Source: CALMBW01 sp963779645
GTDB lineage: Bacteria; Actinomycetota; CADDZG01; WHSQ01
Direction of reading: 5' to 3'
Assembly (NCBI GenBank): GCA_963779645.1
Contig: CAVZYX010000015.1
Location: forward strand, 1-64,000
DNA: 64,000 nt
Positions within the stretch are counted from its first letter, which is position 1. Every line of letters begins with the position of its first letter. The notes beneath the pieces are model-generated. The model worked only from the letters and a program-made list of their open reading frames with translations. It had not been told where the DNA came from and made no database searches. The position numbers and the translations under genes were made by a program. This document shows positions 35,370 to 44,761 of the stretch, in pieces.

Positions 35370-36632
35370 CTAGGTGCCCACCCCCGTGTAGCGCGCCAAG
35401 AACGGTGTTCCCGAGAGCGGGTTGATCAATACGTACAGCCCATCCCCCTGAACGTATCGAGGATTCTCCTGAAAATCGCCGGCAAAGTCGGTAGTGAAGG
35501 GAGAACTCTTGATCACGAGACCTTTTCTCGTCCTGAGGTCATAGCGAGCGATGATGTCTTGGGCTCCGGCAGCGAATAGGTACCGGTCGGAGGCTCCGGA
35601 TGCAGCACAACCCATGCCCCAATTGTTGGCCGGAAACAACATCTGATGCCAGTTCTCGCCCGCATCGTTAGAAACCCAAACCGATCCGTGGTAGTCCCCA
35701 ACGTAGCCAAACGTAGTTACAGCTAGGTTTTGAGAGCGGCGGCCCCATGCTTCAAGATCCGCAGGGTATTCCGAGATCGCGACCCAAGGCGACTCCTCCT
35801 GGGAGACTGCCAGGGTCCATGTCTCACCCGCATCTGTCGACCCGTAGACGCCGGCCTTCCAGTCAGCGTTGCCAGGGAAGTACATCGAGATGAGATCTGG
35901 ATCGGCTCTGTTCACGTCCAGCCAACTGCACGCGCCATAACCGTTGTCGTAGTGATAGGTGCCGGGCAGAGCTGTCTTCGTCCAGCTTTCTCCGAGGTCA
36001 TCGGTCACCACCAGTGACTGAAGAGGAGCGGGTCCCGCCTTAGTGAGCATGACGGATGGCTTCGCGCCGGTAACGATCAATTCTCCCGTTCCGATCGTTG
36101 CATCGGAGTCGGCCGCCTCTGATGGGTCGGCGACCAGTTCCCAAGTCTTGCCGTCATCGGCACTTCGGACAACGCATGTAAGTGTCGCCGACCAAAAGGT
36201 TTTCTCCAGCTGAATAAAGACGGATTTGGACTGGCCGCTTCCACCTATCGCGATCGCATTAACTTGAGCCTGGGGCAGGAGTGTGTCCATGGCCGAATCA
36301 CGGCTGACTCCCGCACACAAACCAGGGGCTGAATCCAAAGAGAACACTTCCGTCCAGCTGCACCCACCGTCGGATGAGAGGTACACGATCCATCCATCTG
36401 AGTAGAAGATCTTCCGCCCACCCCCGAACTGATCGATCGCCCAGCTGTAGGGGCCCTTGCTAGACAGGTTGATCCCCGCGGTCAATGCTTCCTCAGAAGG
36501 CAGATCGATCGTCGTCCAGTCCCCACCCCTATCCCGGACGCCATCGCAACCTTCCGACGCGTCTGTTGGGTTTGCGATGGCCAGGAGGGAAGATGCGACC
36601 GCAGCGACCATCAGCGCGCGCGACACTTTCAA
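35370..36632 (-). CDS. Secreted BNR-type beta-propeller protein, tandem paralogue
   Basis: 420 residues. The layout is the same as the neighbouring gene: signal peptide (LMVAAVASSLLAIANPTDAS), GCDGVRDRGGDWTTIDLPSE start of the mature part, Asp boxes LSSDGGCSWTEVF and RSADDGKTWELV, and the C-terminal GDFQENPRYVQGDGLYVLIN. Most residues align with the first copy, so the two arose by tandem duplication. A TTG start is used; GAGGGAGG is well upstream, as in the paralogue. Upstream, the 9-mer TGATCAATC is directly repeated at 36717 and 36727 and could be a regulator site. The partner is unknown. Confidence 0.82.
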   Translation of the reverse strand: MKVSRALMVAAVASSLLAIANPTDASEGCDGVRDRGGDWTTIDLPSEEALTAGINLSSKGPYSWAIDQFGGGRKIFYSDGWIVYLSSDGGCSWTEVFSLDSAPGLCAGVSRDSAMDTLLPQAQVNAIAIGGSGQSKSVFIQLEKTFWSATLTCVVRSADDGKTWELVADPSEAADSDATIGTGELIVTGAKPSVMLTKAGPAPLQSLVVTDDLGESWTKTALPGTYHYDNGYGACSWLDVNRADPDLISMYFPGNADWKAGVYGSTDAGETWTLAVSQEESPWVAISEYPADLEAWGRRSQNLAVTTFGYVGDYHGSVWVSNDAGENWHQMLFPANNWGMGCAASGASDRYLFAAGAQDIIARYDLRTRKGLVIKSSPFTTDFAGDFQENPRYVQGDGLYVLINPLSGTPFLARYTGVGT

Positions 36633-36745
36633 CGTAAGGATGGCAGTCCTCCCTCTTCCGCGAAGACGATCGAATGCTCTCCCATTGTCATTCGGAGCGA
36701 CCCTCGGGCTTCCCTCTGATCAATCGTGATCAATCTGCGAGTACC

Positions 36746-38215
36746 TCAGTTGGCATCCATCAACTCCGACGCGCGCCGCAGATGGTAGCGAGCCTCGTCG
36801 CGTGATCCATTCTTGGTGAACCACTCAGCAGCACGCGTGTGGTACGTAGCCTTCGTCACGGTTTCGATCCGGTCATAGACGTAGTCGCGAACGCTCTGAT
36901 GAAAGAAGGCGCTATCCCCATCTCGATTTCGGGTCGCCGCGTAGCAACGCACCAGTCTGAAGCTCGCGTCCAAAACTGCTCCTCGGGTTCGACCAACGAT
37001 GTGGGCGAGGGCGTCGTCTCCGAATCGGCTTCTGAACACGCTGGCTCCGTCGAGGATGATCCGATCGTCAGGATCGATAAGCCTCGTTACCTGCGACAGC
37101 AGAAAGGCCTGGACCTCGGCCTGGTCCCCAAGAGACCGCACCCCCTCGGCGACATGATCAGGATCGGCAGTCTTCAACCAGGAAGCGGCGAGGGTCAGAA
37201 GGTGGGGGTTGCCCTCGGTCCACCTGTGAAGCTTGACCAACGTGTCGGCGTCGCAGTCAACGTCCAGCGTCGCGAACAACTCGCGAGCTTCACCAAGTTG
37301 GAGCGATCCAACTTCCATGCCCGCACCCAGGGACATTCCGAGGTAGCTATGTCTACTCATCACGGCAATGCCGATCTCCGGTAGACGCTCAGCCAATTCT
37401 TCGAGGAATCCCGCTATCGAAGTGTCTTCTTCGACGAGCTGATAGTCGTCCAGAACGATCAAGCGTCGATCATTCCCAAGACCCTGGATAGCCAATCGCG
37501 CCGCCAGAGCAGCATCTGCATCCTTCAGAGCCCCTTGCAGATAGTCCGACAGGTCAGGGCGTCCATGCTCCCGAAGATGTTCGGCAAGTTCAAAGAGGAC
37601 CGCGACGATGCTCGTGTTGAGACCAGGCCGGAAGCGGAACCAAAGAACGGGCGCCAATTTCGCAACTTCAGCCGCGAACTCCGCCACGAGGGAGGTCTTA
37701 CCGATCCCCGGAGGGCCATGCACCACGACCAACTTCGATCCTTCTATCGCCTGCCTAAGTCGCGCCATCTCGTGCGGACGTTCCAGAAAATCTCCGATCC
37801 GAGGGATCGGCTCGGGAAGAAATCGGGTTCGTGGAGGTCGCGACCGAGGATTCTCAAGCTCGGCCTTGAGCAATCCGATAGCCCGCGAGCGTTCTCGGCT
37901 CAGCTGCCTCTCCGACAGGCCCAAACAAGCAGCTGCCTGAAAGAGTTTCGCCCCATCCACGAAGCATGTGTGAAGAACCTGATGAGGCAGCCCCATCTCC
38001 TTGGGGGCGTCATCAGGCGGCCTCAATCGGTCGATGGCGTCCAGGATCAGCTCGGCCGCAGCGCTTCCCACTGCGAGGGGTGCCGCGCTTTCAGGAACAC
38101 GGTCGTGGGCACGTAGGAGTTCTTCGATCTCGGCCGAAGCCAGCTTGTCCGGATGCCGAAGCACCATCAGCCATCGCCGCAGTCTCTCTTCAGAGACTTC
38201 AGATTGAACTAGCAC
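36746..38215 (-). CDS. STAND-type NTPase with N-terminal sigma-4-like HTH
   Basis: About 489 residues. The N-terminal third contains a helix-turn-helix segment (about 92-120, AACLGLSERQLSRERSRAIG) like sigma region 4. The middle is a STAND/AP-ATPase-like NTPase with Walker A VHGPPGIGKTSLVA (about 169) and Walker B RLIVLDDY (about 255). The C-terminus has helical repeats but is short. Such proteins act as signal-gated transcription switches. The gene is divergent from the FtsH-like operon. GTG at 38215 is preceded by AAGGGG at good spacing; 38221 is an alternative. It is a likely local regulator, but its targets are unproven. Confidence 0.78.
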   Translation of the reverse strand: MLVQSEVSEERLRRWLMVLRHPDKLASAEIEELLRAHDRVPESAAPLAVGSAAAELILDAIDRLRPPDDAPKEMGLPHQVLHTCFVDGAKLFQAAACLGLSERQLSRERSRAIGLLKAELENPRSRPPRTRFLPEPIPRIGDFLERPHEMARLRQAIEGSKLVVVHGPPGIGKTSLVAEFAAEVAKLAPVLWFRFRPGLNTSIVAVLFELAEHLREHGRPDLSDYLQGALKDADAALAARLAIQGLGNDRRLIVLDDYQLVEEDTSIAGFLEELAERLPEIGIAVMSRHSYLGMSLGAGMEVGSLQLGEARELFATLDVDCDADTLVKLHRWTEGNPHLLTLAASWLKTADPDHVAEGVRSLGDQAEVQAFLLSQVTRLIDPDDRIILDGASVFRSRFGDDALAHIVGRTRGAVLDASFRLVRCYAATRNRDGDSAFFHQSVRDYVYDRIETVTKATYHTRAAEWFTKNGSRDEARYHLRRASELMDAN

Positions 38216-38221
38216 ACCCAC

Positions 38222-38455
38222 CCCTTAGAGCGGTCGCCCAAGTCCGGCGCAACCACTGAGCTCAAGATTCACCACGGCGACTCAACCTCCTTCAGACCCC
38301 GATGTCTGGCATGGCGAGTCTCTGGCGACCGCCTGGCGAAGATCTTTCTGTTCCCGGCGTCAAACTCCCCTGAAGAGAAGTGATCACTCCGTGACCCGCG
38401 GAAGACAGTCCATCAGAGAGATCCGAGTAGAGCCGAGTAGAGCCGGGGAGACAGA
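38222..38455. promoter_or_regulatory. Divergent promoter region upstream of the FtsH-like operon
   Basis: This 234-bp gap lies between the STAND regulator and the FtsH-like gene. It contains a tandem 10-nt repeat (CGAGTAGAGC at 38424 and 38434) directly before the operon start and GGGGAG as the ribosome site. GGCGTCAAAC near 38356 slightly resembles the -35 block of motifs A-C but lacks a matching CGTA at the right distance. No confident promoter was assigned. Confidence 0.4.
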
Positions 38456-40729
38456 ATGAAGAACCCTGCCGAGAATCCTTTGTTCCAACGGGCCGGGAAG
38501 CTGGCCCACAGGGGCGAGAAAGCCCTGAAAGCCTGGCGGCTCAAGCGGCGCCGTGCAGGAGCGGCGAAGAAAAAGGCTGCCAACCGCCGGACCGTTTATG
38601 GGCTGTCGCTGTCTCTCCTTGTGCTACTTGGGGCCTTCGCGGGGGCGCTAAACATGCTCGAACCCGATACGTCGGGGCAAGCCCTCACCGTGGACGAACT
38701 TAGTGCGCTGGCCGACGAGAAGCGGATCGAGACCGCCTCCTTCCACGATCAAGATTCGATCGTTACCGGTCACTACGGAGCGCGACCGCCGAAGAAGGAA
38801 GCCGCCCTCGACGACTCCGAGTCGGATCCCGCCAAAGAAACAGACGGGCGCGACAAGGGGGCAGTAGCGGATCTACCTTCGGAGCCAACGGACGAGGGAA
38901 TCAAAGACAGCCCAAGATCTGGAGGCAAGCGTTCATCCAAAACCGAGGAGCCTGCTCAGAGCGCTGAGGAGTCCGAGGTAGAGGATGAAAACCTGGCCAA
39001 GGAAGAAGAACCACCTCGATCTCCAGGAGGGACGGGCGACTTTTGGGTTGCCTATCCGGAAAGCGATGCGATAACGGCGATCCTTCTGACGATGGCCACC
39101 GACGCGGGAGCAACGGTCGAAGTCGACTCCCAGTCCGGGAAGGGAACCATCCGCCTGGTTGCAACGTTCCTTCTGCCCCTCATGATCCTCGCCAACCTCT
39201 TCGCCCTCCTGTTTTCAGCCTCAAAGGGCGCGGGTTCAGGGATCGGCGAAGTGATGAGCTTCGGCACGATCAAGAGGAAAGGCATCAGACGCAAGAAGAA
39301 GGATCGCGGCATGGTCACTTTCGACCAGGTCGCCGGTGCTGAGGAGGCGGTAACCGAACTCAAAGAGGTCGTGGACTACCTGCGCGACCCCGAACGATAT
39401 GACGAAGCGGGGGCAACTCCACCCAAAGGCGTACTCATGGTTGGGCCGCCCGGTTGTGGCAAGACGCTTATCGCCAGGGCTGTTGCCGGCGAAGCGAAAG
39501 TGCCCTTCTTCTCGGTTGCTGGAGCTGAGTTCGTCGAATCACTTGTCGGCGTGGGCGCGGCACGAGTTCGCGACCTCTTCCTGAAGGTACGCGCCGTTGC
39601 GCCGGCAATCGTGTTCATAGACGAGCTCGACGCCGCGGGACGAAAGAGAGGCTCCGGGGGATCGGACGGGGGATCCGATGAACGCGAGCAGACCCTCAAC
39701 CAGATGCTCGTCGAGATGGACGGTTTTGAAGCGAGCAGTGGCATCGTTGTCATCGGCGCCACGAACCGCCCGGACATCCTCGACCCTGCCCTGCTGCGTC
39801 CGGGCCGCTTCGATCGTCACGTGACCGTTGATCATCCCGATCTCGATGGACGTCACACGATCCTCGAGCTGCATGCGCATGGAAAACCCATCTCACCTCA
39901 CGTCGACTTTTCGTACATCGCTCGGAGAACCCCAGGTTTCTCCGGTGCCGACCTTGCGAACGTGGTCAACGAATCCGCCTTGTTGGCGCTCAGGGAGAAC
40001 AAACCAGAGATCGACACGGGGGATGTGGAGGAAGCGATCCAGAGGGTCATTCACGGCCCGAAGCGCCGAGGTCAAGTGCTCACCCACGAGGAGCGTAAAC
40101 GCGCTGCGTATCACGAAAGTGGACACGCGATAGTAGCGGCGGCTGCCGGTCGCTACGAGGACATCCATCGAGTCTCGATCCTCTCTCGCGGGAAAGGGCT
40201 TGGTCAGACGAGTCTCGTTCAAAGTGAGGCAATGCTTCTCACGAAGAGTCAGCTGATCGGCCAACTGGTCATCGCTATGGGCGGTGTTGCATCGGAGATG
40301 CTCATTTTCGGCGAACCCTCGACGGGCGCTGAACAAGACATCGACCAAGCAACCGACATCGCGCGAGACATGGTCGGTCGATACGGGATGGGGAACAAGC
40401 GGCGTCGATTGCTAACCAAGGAAGGCACATCTTTCCTCGGCGAGGAATTCTTGATCGGGCAGATCTCCGCCCAAACTCATCAAGAGATGGAGTCGGAGAT
40501 AGACCTGATGCTTGGCGAAGCTGAGGAGGAAGCCGCTCGGCTGTTGGCCGAGCACAAAGAGGCACTCGACCTGCTGGCCAGACGAGTGGAAGAAGAGGAA
40601 ACGCTGGAGGGAACCGATCTCGAAGCGATCCTCGTGCAGGTCAGACCAGAGGTCACGTTCTTCGGGGGACCGGGGGAAGGTCCGATCCGTCACAGCCAAG
40701 GCAGTCACGGACCGATGGAGCAGGTGTGA
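38456..40729 (+). CDS. FtsH-like membrane AAA+ metalloprotease
   Basis: 757 residues. Membrane spans are at about 48-65 and 233-254. Between them lies an extracytoplasmic segment of about 167 residues, largely acidic and low-complexity (KKEAALDDSESDPAKETDG), with no match to the normal FtsH periplasmic fold. Walker A is VGPPGCGKT (about 330), Walker B IVFIDELDA, the SRH RPG-RFDR is present, and the zinc motif HESGH is at about 553 with the third ligand in GAEQDIDQATD. All catalytic residues are present, so it should be an active membrane protease. It opens the 12.5-kb operon, and its stop overlaps the next ATG (TGATG). Confidence 0.92.
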   Translation: MKNPAENPLFQRAGKLAHRGEKALKAWRLKRRRAGAAKKKAANRRTVYGLSLSLLVLLGAFAGALNMLEPDTSGQALTVDELSALADEKRIETASFHDQDSIVTGHYGARPPKKEAALDDSESDPAKETDGRDKGAVADLPSEPTDEGIKDSPRSGGKRSSKTEEPAQSAEESEVEDENLAKEEEPPRSPGGTGDFWVAYPESDAITAILLTMATDAGATVEVDSQSGKGTIRLVATFLLPLMILANLFALLFSASKGAGSGIGEVMSFGTIKRKGIRRKKKDRGMVTFDQVAGAEEAVTELKEVVDYLRDPERYDEAGATPPKGVLMVGPPGCGKTLIARAVAGEAKVPFFSVAGAEFVESLVGVGAARVRDLFLKVRAVAPAIVFIDELDAAGRKRGSGGSDGGSDEREQTLNQMLVEMDGFEASSGIVVIGATNRPDILDPALLRPGRFDRHVTVDHPDLDGRHTILELHAHGKPISPHVDFSYIARRTPGFSGADLANVVNESALLALRENKPEIDTGDVEEAIQRVIHGPKRRGQVLTHEERKRAAYHESGHAIVAAAAGRYEDIHRVSILSRGKGLGQTSLVQSEAMLLTKSQLIGQLVIAMGGVASEMLIFGEPSTGAEQDIDQATDIARDMVGRYGMGNKRRRLLTKEGTSFLGEEFLIGQISAQTHQEMESEIDLMLGEAEEEAARLLAEHKEALDLLARRVEEEETLEGTDLEAILVQVRPEVTFFGGPGEGPIRHSQGSHGPMEQV

Positions 40730-42984
40730 TGGACGCCCCACGACGATCGCAGGTCTCGTTCTACAAGCGGAACGCTTCATTCATCATCTCTGAGCCGGTT
40801 CTCCACGAACTCGAGAAAGAGGCTCAGATTCTGGAGGCACCGTTCTACAAGCGAAAGAAACTGCGGGAAGGGTTGAATGAGACCTGGGAAGCCGAGGAAG
40901 CGGCGCTCGCTCGCGACGCGGAGCCTGGACTCGAAGCACTACGTCGGGCCTGCGAAACGGTCCAAAGATCACTCACTCGCCTTGCGGACCTGGCGGTGCC
41001 CGGCCTGCTCGGGAAAGTCGAAGCCCAACAGCAACGCGTTGGTAAAGCGCTCGATGCCCTTGGCTCCGCAAGGAGCGCACTGGATATCCGCGACTTTGGA
41101 GCAGCAGGTGCGCGCGTGGATGAAGCAACCCGTGAACTGTGGTCGCTGGGTGGGCCAATCGTCGTCGCGCTTAACGCCGTTCTTAGCCAAGCTGCGATCG
41201 GAAAAGAGGCCCGTGTCCAGCTCACCGAGAACGGCGAGGCAAGGAAAGAGATAAAGCTCTCGCTTACGGAGATCAGATCGCGGGAAACACCTCAGGTGCT
41301 TCTTGTCACCCTCGGAAAGCTCCACACACTGGAGGCTGAGGGTTTCGAGATAGCAACCGACATCCTTGCGGGGCAAGTGCGCGGTCAAGATCACATCAAA
41401 AAAGCGGCCGTTGGGCGAGAGAACACACTCAGGGTTTTCTCTCCCCAGGAACTTGAGACCTTCGACGACGTCGGCGGGCTGGAAGACGTTAAGGACCAGC
41501 TCCGCAACACGATCGGAGCGATCCTGGATCGGCCCGACGTTGCGGCCAAGTACCGCGTAGTGCACAACGGGATCCTCTTCCATGGGCCTCCGGGAACAGG
41601 CAAGACGCTCCTTAGTCGCGCGTTGGCAGGCGAATACGGCATGCGCTACATCCGCTTCTCTCCTGCAGCCATCGCGAGTGTCTACATGCATGAAGCGGCG
41701 TCCAACCTGTCTCGGCTGTTCGCCCTGGCTAAGGAGAACGTCCCTTGCTTGTTGTTCCTCGACGAGGTGGACGCGGTTGCATCGTCTCGAGACGATCAGC
41801 CGTCGGCCGACCACCGAGAAGTCGTCACTCAGTTGATGAATTGCCTGGAGGAATACCGCACGGTTCCAGGACTTGTGATAGCGGCGGCTACGAACAACAT
41901 CGACCGGCTCGATCCGGGACTACGAGAGGGCCGATTCGATGCAAAGATCCATATCCCCCTCCCAGACCCCGACTCTCGGAAAGATGTCATCCACGTTCAT
42001 CTGAAACGACGGTCCGAAACCGTCGATTGGGATGAAGTCGATCTCGATGAGATGTCGAGGATCACACACGGACGCAACGCAGCAGCTCTTGAGTCTTTCG
42101 TGACATTGGCCGCTCAATCGGCACTGCGCATGAACGAGAAGATCACTCAAAAGACTTTGGTTGAAGCGATCCATAGTCGGGAGGCCTCGGATCGACTTTC
42201 CCTCGATGAGCCAGTTCCGTGGAGTGATGTTGTGCTCGATGAAGAAACCTTGGAGCAAGTCCTCGACATCCTCAACGCTTTCTCGAGGCCGGAACTCGCC
42301 CGCTCCCTCGGAGTCAAGCCGCCTGCAGGCATCCTTCTTCATGGCCCTCCCGGAACGGGGAAAACGACGATCGCCAAGGCGATGGCAACAGAGGTTCAGG
42401 CGAGCTTCTACGAGCAGTCGGCGGCCGACCTCTTATCGAAATGGGCAGGTGAATCCGAGGAGCGGGTCGCCAAGCTCTTCTCCAAGGCTCGTGCTAATCG
42501 GCCATCGATCGTGTTTATCGATGAGATTGACGGCCTCCTTCGCATCCGTCGGAACGATTCCGCCAATCCATGGGAGGAACGGGTCGTGTCGCAGTTCTTG
42601 GGGGAGCTCGACGGTCTCGGAAGTGCGGAAGGCGTACTACTCGTCGGAGCCACCAATCGACCCGACATCATCGATCCAGCGGTGCGGGGCAGAAGGTTGT
42701 CTCCAATCGAAGTGGGCCTACCGAACGCTGCAGGACGCGAACGACTCCTTGAGGTTCTCTGCCGAAACGTGAATCTGGCTCCCGATGTGGATCTTCACGA
42801 ACTTGCACTCACCACTGAGGGCTTGTCAGGAGCGGACCTTAAGCGTCTGAGGGATCAAGCCGGCATGAAGACATTGTCGAGAGCCGCTCGGAATGACACC
42901 GTCGATGAAGTGGCAATAACCATGAAGGACATCAAAGCCGCTCTAGAGAGTCAGCGGGCGAAATCGAGCCTCGTTCAGGTTTAG
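40729..42984 (+). CDS. Tandem-AAA+ ATPase (CDC48/VCP-like)
   Basis: 751 residues. An alpha-helical N-terminal region (about 20-230) has coiled-coil character. AAA domain 1 has Walker A FHGPPGTGKT (about 287) and Walker B LLFLDEVDA. AAA domain 2 has Walker A LHGPPGTGKTT (about 540) and Walker B IVFIDEIDG. Domain 2 ends DPAVRGRRLSP, where the usual RPGRFD arginine-finger context is changed, and domain 1 has LREGRFD. It is most like CDC48-family unfoldases found in some actinobacteria. Coupling to the FtsH-like gene suggests it unfolds substrates for, or disassembles complexes of, the same system. The 5' ATG overlaps the upstream stop. Confidence 0.88.
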   Translation: MDAPRRSQVSFYKRNASFIISEPVLHELEKEAQILEAPFYKRKKLREGLNETWEAEEAALARDAEPGLEALRRACETVQRSLTRLADLAVPGLLGKVEAQQQRVGKALDALGSARSALDIRDFGAAGARVDEATRELWSLGGPIVVALNAVLSQAAIGKEARVQLTENGEARKEIKLSLTEIRSRETPQVLLVTLGKLHTLEAEGFEIATDILAGQVRGQDHIKKAAVGRENTLRVFSPQELETFDDVGGLEDVKDQLRNTIGAILDRPDVAAKYRVVHNGILFHGPPGTGKTLLSRALAGEYGMRYIRFSPAAIASVYMHEAASNLSRLFALAKENVPCLLFLDEVDAVASSRDDQPSADHREVVTQLMNCLEEYRTVPGLVIAAATNNIDRLDPGLREGRFDAKIHIPLPDPDSRKDVIHVHLKRRSETVDWDEVDLDEMSRITHGRNAAALESFVTLAAQSALRMNEKITQKTLVEAIHSREASDRLSLDEPVPWSDVVLDEETLEQVLDILNAFSRPELARSLGVKPPAGILLHGPPGTGKTTIAKAMATEVQASFYEQSAADLLSKWAGESEERVAKLFSKARANRPSIVFIDEIDGLLRIRRNDSANPWEERVVSQFLGELDGLGSAEGVLLVGATNRPDIIDPAVRGRRLSPIEVGLPNAAGRERLLEVLCRNVNLAPDVDLHELALTTEGLSGADLKRLRDQAGMKTLSRAARNDTVDEVAITMKDIKAALESQRAKSSLVQV

Positions 42985-42989
42985 CCGGC

Positions 42990-43319
42990 ATGGAGGAGGA
43001 ATGGGTTGGCGAAGCCGACACGACCATGAATACCCCGAAAGGTATCGATCGACAGCCAGAGACCAGCCTGCCACCCGACGAGGAACTTCAAGTGATACGG
43101 ATGATCGCCTCGGGTGCAAAGGATCTCACCATCGCACGGAAGGTCGGCGTGTCCGTTGTCACCGTGCGAAGGCGAGTCCACTCATTTCGCCGGAGGATAG
43201 GTGTTGAGAGCCGCGCTGAGGCGATAGCGATCGCAGCGCTAAGAGGATGGCTCGACGACGAGGGCTTTCTAATTAAAACCGACTCTCAGCCGGAAATCAT
43301 CAAAGGCACGACATCATGA
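42990..43319 (+). CDS. LuxR-type HTH protein
   Basis: 109 residues with a single C-terminal LuxR-type HTH (about 30-90): ELQVIRMIASGAKDLTIARK, then VGVSVVTVRRRVHSFRRRIG. There is no receiver or sensor domain. The gene sits 5 nt after the tandem-AAA gene and overlaps the propeller gene (ATGA), so it is inside the operon and probably regulates it. The GGAGGAGG at the 5' end lies just inside the frame, so the true start may be later, at ATG 43026. This would remove about 12 residues without touching the HTH. Confidence 0.8.
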   Translation: MEEEWVGEADTTMNTPKGIDRQPETSLPPDEELQVIRMIASGAKDLTIARKVGVSVVTVRRRVHSFRRRIGVESRAEAIAIAALRGWLDDEGFLIKTDSQPEIIKGTTS

Positions 43320-44602
43320 TGTTCGTAGCTTTGGCACTATTCAGCGCTTTGAATCTGATCCTCACCGGCGTCGTTCAGGCGGAGGCTCGACCATTACCGA
43401 GAGCGGGCACACGTGGTTCTGTCGCCGATCCTTCGTGCACAGGAGTGACGAAACGTGGCGGAGGCTGGAGCACCATCGCGCTGCCGGACCTGCCGGAAAA
43501 CCCACTCCAGACAGACGGTCGCTACGCGACTTCTTACGTTGTCGATCCGATTGATCCCAAGACCATCTTCTACGGAATCAGAAACCGCATCTTCCGGTCG
43601 GCGGACGGAGGCTGCTCAAACAACTGGGATGAAGTCCTCAGTCCGGACGACTTCCCAGCCTTCCCCTGCTTGGATGGCGCCGACTTCAACGACACCCTCT
43701 ACGTTCAGTCGATGTCGATGGCAACTGGGAAGGACGGAAGCCGCATCTACGCGCAAGTCACGAATCAGACTGACTACATCACCTACGACTTATGGAGCTG
43801 TGTGCTTGCCAGCGACGACGGAGGTGCGTCTTGGACTTCCCTGGCCGGGCAATCAGCAGAGATGCTCGGCGGCATCGGTGAGCTTTATGTCGACCCCCAC
43901 GATCCTGATTCCATCCTCGTGACGCGATCGAGCAGAATCTCCTTGGTCTCGGGCTCCATCTTCGTGAGCGAGGACGGAGGAGCATCTTGGGCAACCAGAT
44001 CGTTGCCTCCTGGCGCAAGAGCTGTTGAACGGTCACACGGAGCACCCAACAATCAGGGACGTTGCAACGCTCTTGATATCAATCCGAGGGATCAGGACGA
44101 ACTTTGGGTACTTGCGGACGACGGGATCCACCGATCCGAGGATCTCGGAGCGTCGTGGGAGCTCGTCATAGGAACAACGGACTATCCATGGAAGGACTCC
44201 GGTGGATACGTCAACGATATCGAAATCGCTTCAACGTCAACAGGCAGCCCCACCGTTCTCGCCAATCTTCAGATCTACGATGGTGGCAACAGGGGTGAGC
44301 TCTGGACCACCAAGGACCTCGTGGTGTGGACTCGCCAGGCCGTGCCAACAAACGGTTGGGGCATCGGCTGCATCCAGGCCTCCGGACGGGACGCGACCGC
44401 AATAACCAGTCAGGATCTAGCAACGCGCTACGACCTCGTAAGGGGCACGGCGATCTCGATCAAAACCGGACCCTTCAGTGATGGGTTCGCCGGCGACTTT
44501 CAGGGGGCAGCACATTACGTGCCCCAGAGTGGTCTCTACTTCCTCATCCTCCCGTTAAGCGGAACCAGCAAGATGCTTGCTCTCTACGAGGGGGGCAACT
44601 AG
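43316..44602 (+). CDS. Secreted BNR-type beta-propeller protein
   Basis: 428 residues. The signal segment is MFVALALFSALNLILTGVVQ. The mature protein is a BNR propeller with Asp boxes RSADGGCSNNWDEV, ASDDGGASWTSL and SEDGGASWATRS. The start of the mature part (CTGVTKRGGGWSTIALPDLP) and C-terminal FAGDFQGAAHY show it is related to the two tandem propellers at 34-36.6 kb. In the operon it directly follows the HTH gene, overlapping it by 4 nt. It probably binds a surface ligand of the system. Confidence 0.82.
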   Translation: MMFVALALFSALNLILTGVVQAEARPLPRAGTRGSVADPSCTGVTKRGGGWSTIALPDLPENPLQTDGRYATSYVVDPIDPKTIFYGIRNRIFRSADGGCSNNWDEVLSPDDFPAFPCLDGADFNDTLYVQSMSMATGKDGSRIYAQVTNQTDYITYDLWSCVLASDDGGASWTSLAGQSAEMLGGIGELYVDPHDPDSILVTRSSRISLVSGSIFVSEDGGASWATRSLPPGARAVERSHGAPNNQGRCNALDINPRDQDELWVLADDGIHRSEDLGASWELVIGTTDYPWKDSGGYVNDIEIASTSTGSPTVLANLQIYDGGNRGELWTTKDLVVWTRQAVPTNGWGIGCIQASGRDATAITSQDLATRYDLVRGTAISIKTGPFSDGFAGDFQGAAHYVPQSGLYFLILPLSGTSKMLALYEGGN

Positions 44603-44725
44603 ATGGACGCCGTCTCCAGAAGCGGACCGCTCCTTGCCCTGAGCACAAGTGACCAACAGGTGGCAGCAGGTGAGCCGCGGCCTTCGCGGAAGTTACACGG
44701 CAACAACGACCGGGCGGGAGGTTGA
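44603..44725 (+). CDS. Possible 40-residue small protein
   Basis: An ATG directly abuts the TAG of the propeller gene, with GAGGGGGG eight nt upstream, and opens a 40-codon frame (MDAVSRSGPLLALSTSDQQV to NDRAGG). Third positions are G/C-rich as in real genes here. There is no signal peptide or recognised domain. The ribosome-site-like bases also encode the last residues of the upstream protein, so this may be chance. The rest of the 44603-44761 gap is unassigned apart from a short CCGCG/CGCGG hairpin near 44676. Confidence 0.3.
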   Translation: MDAVSRSGPLLALSTSDQQVAAGEPRPSRKLHGNNDRAGG

Positions 44726-44761
44726 TCGCGGTTGTGCACCTCATCTCGAAGGCAGTTCCTG

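Noticed and set aside
38340..38375. GGCGTCAAAC before the FtsH-like operon resembles motif A-C
   Set aside because: There is no CGTA at the right distance and the block differs in four of ten bases.
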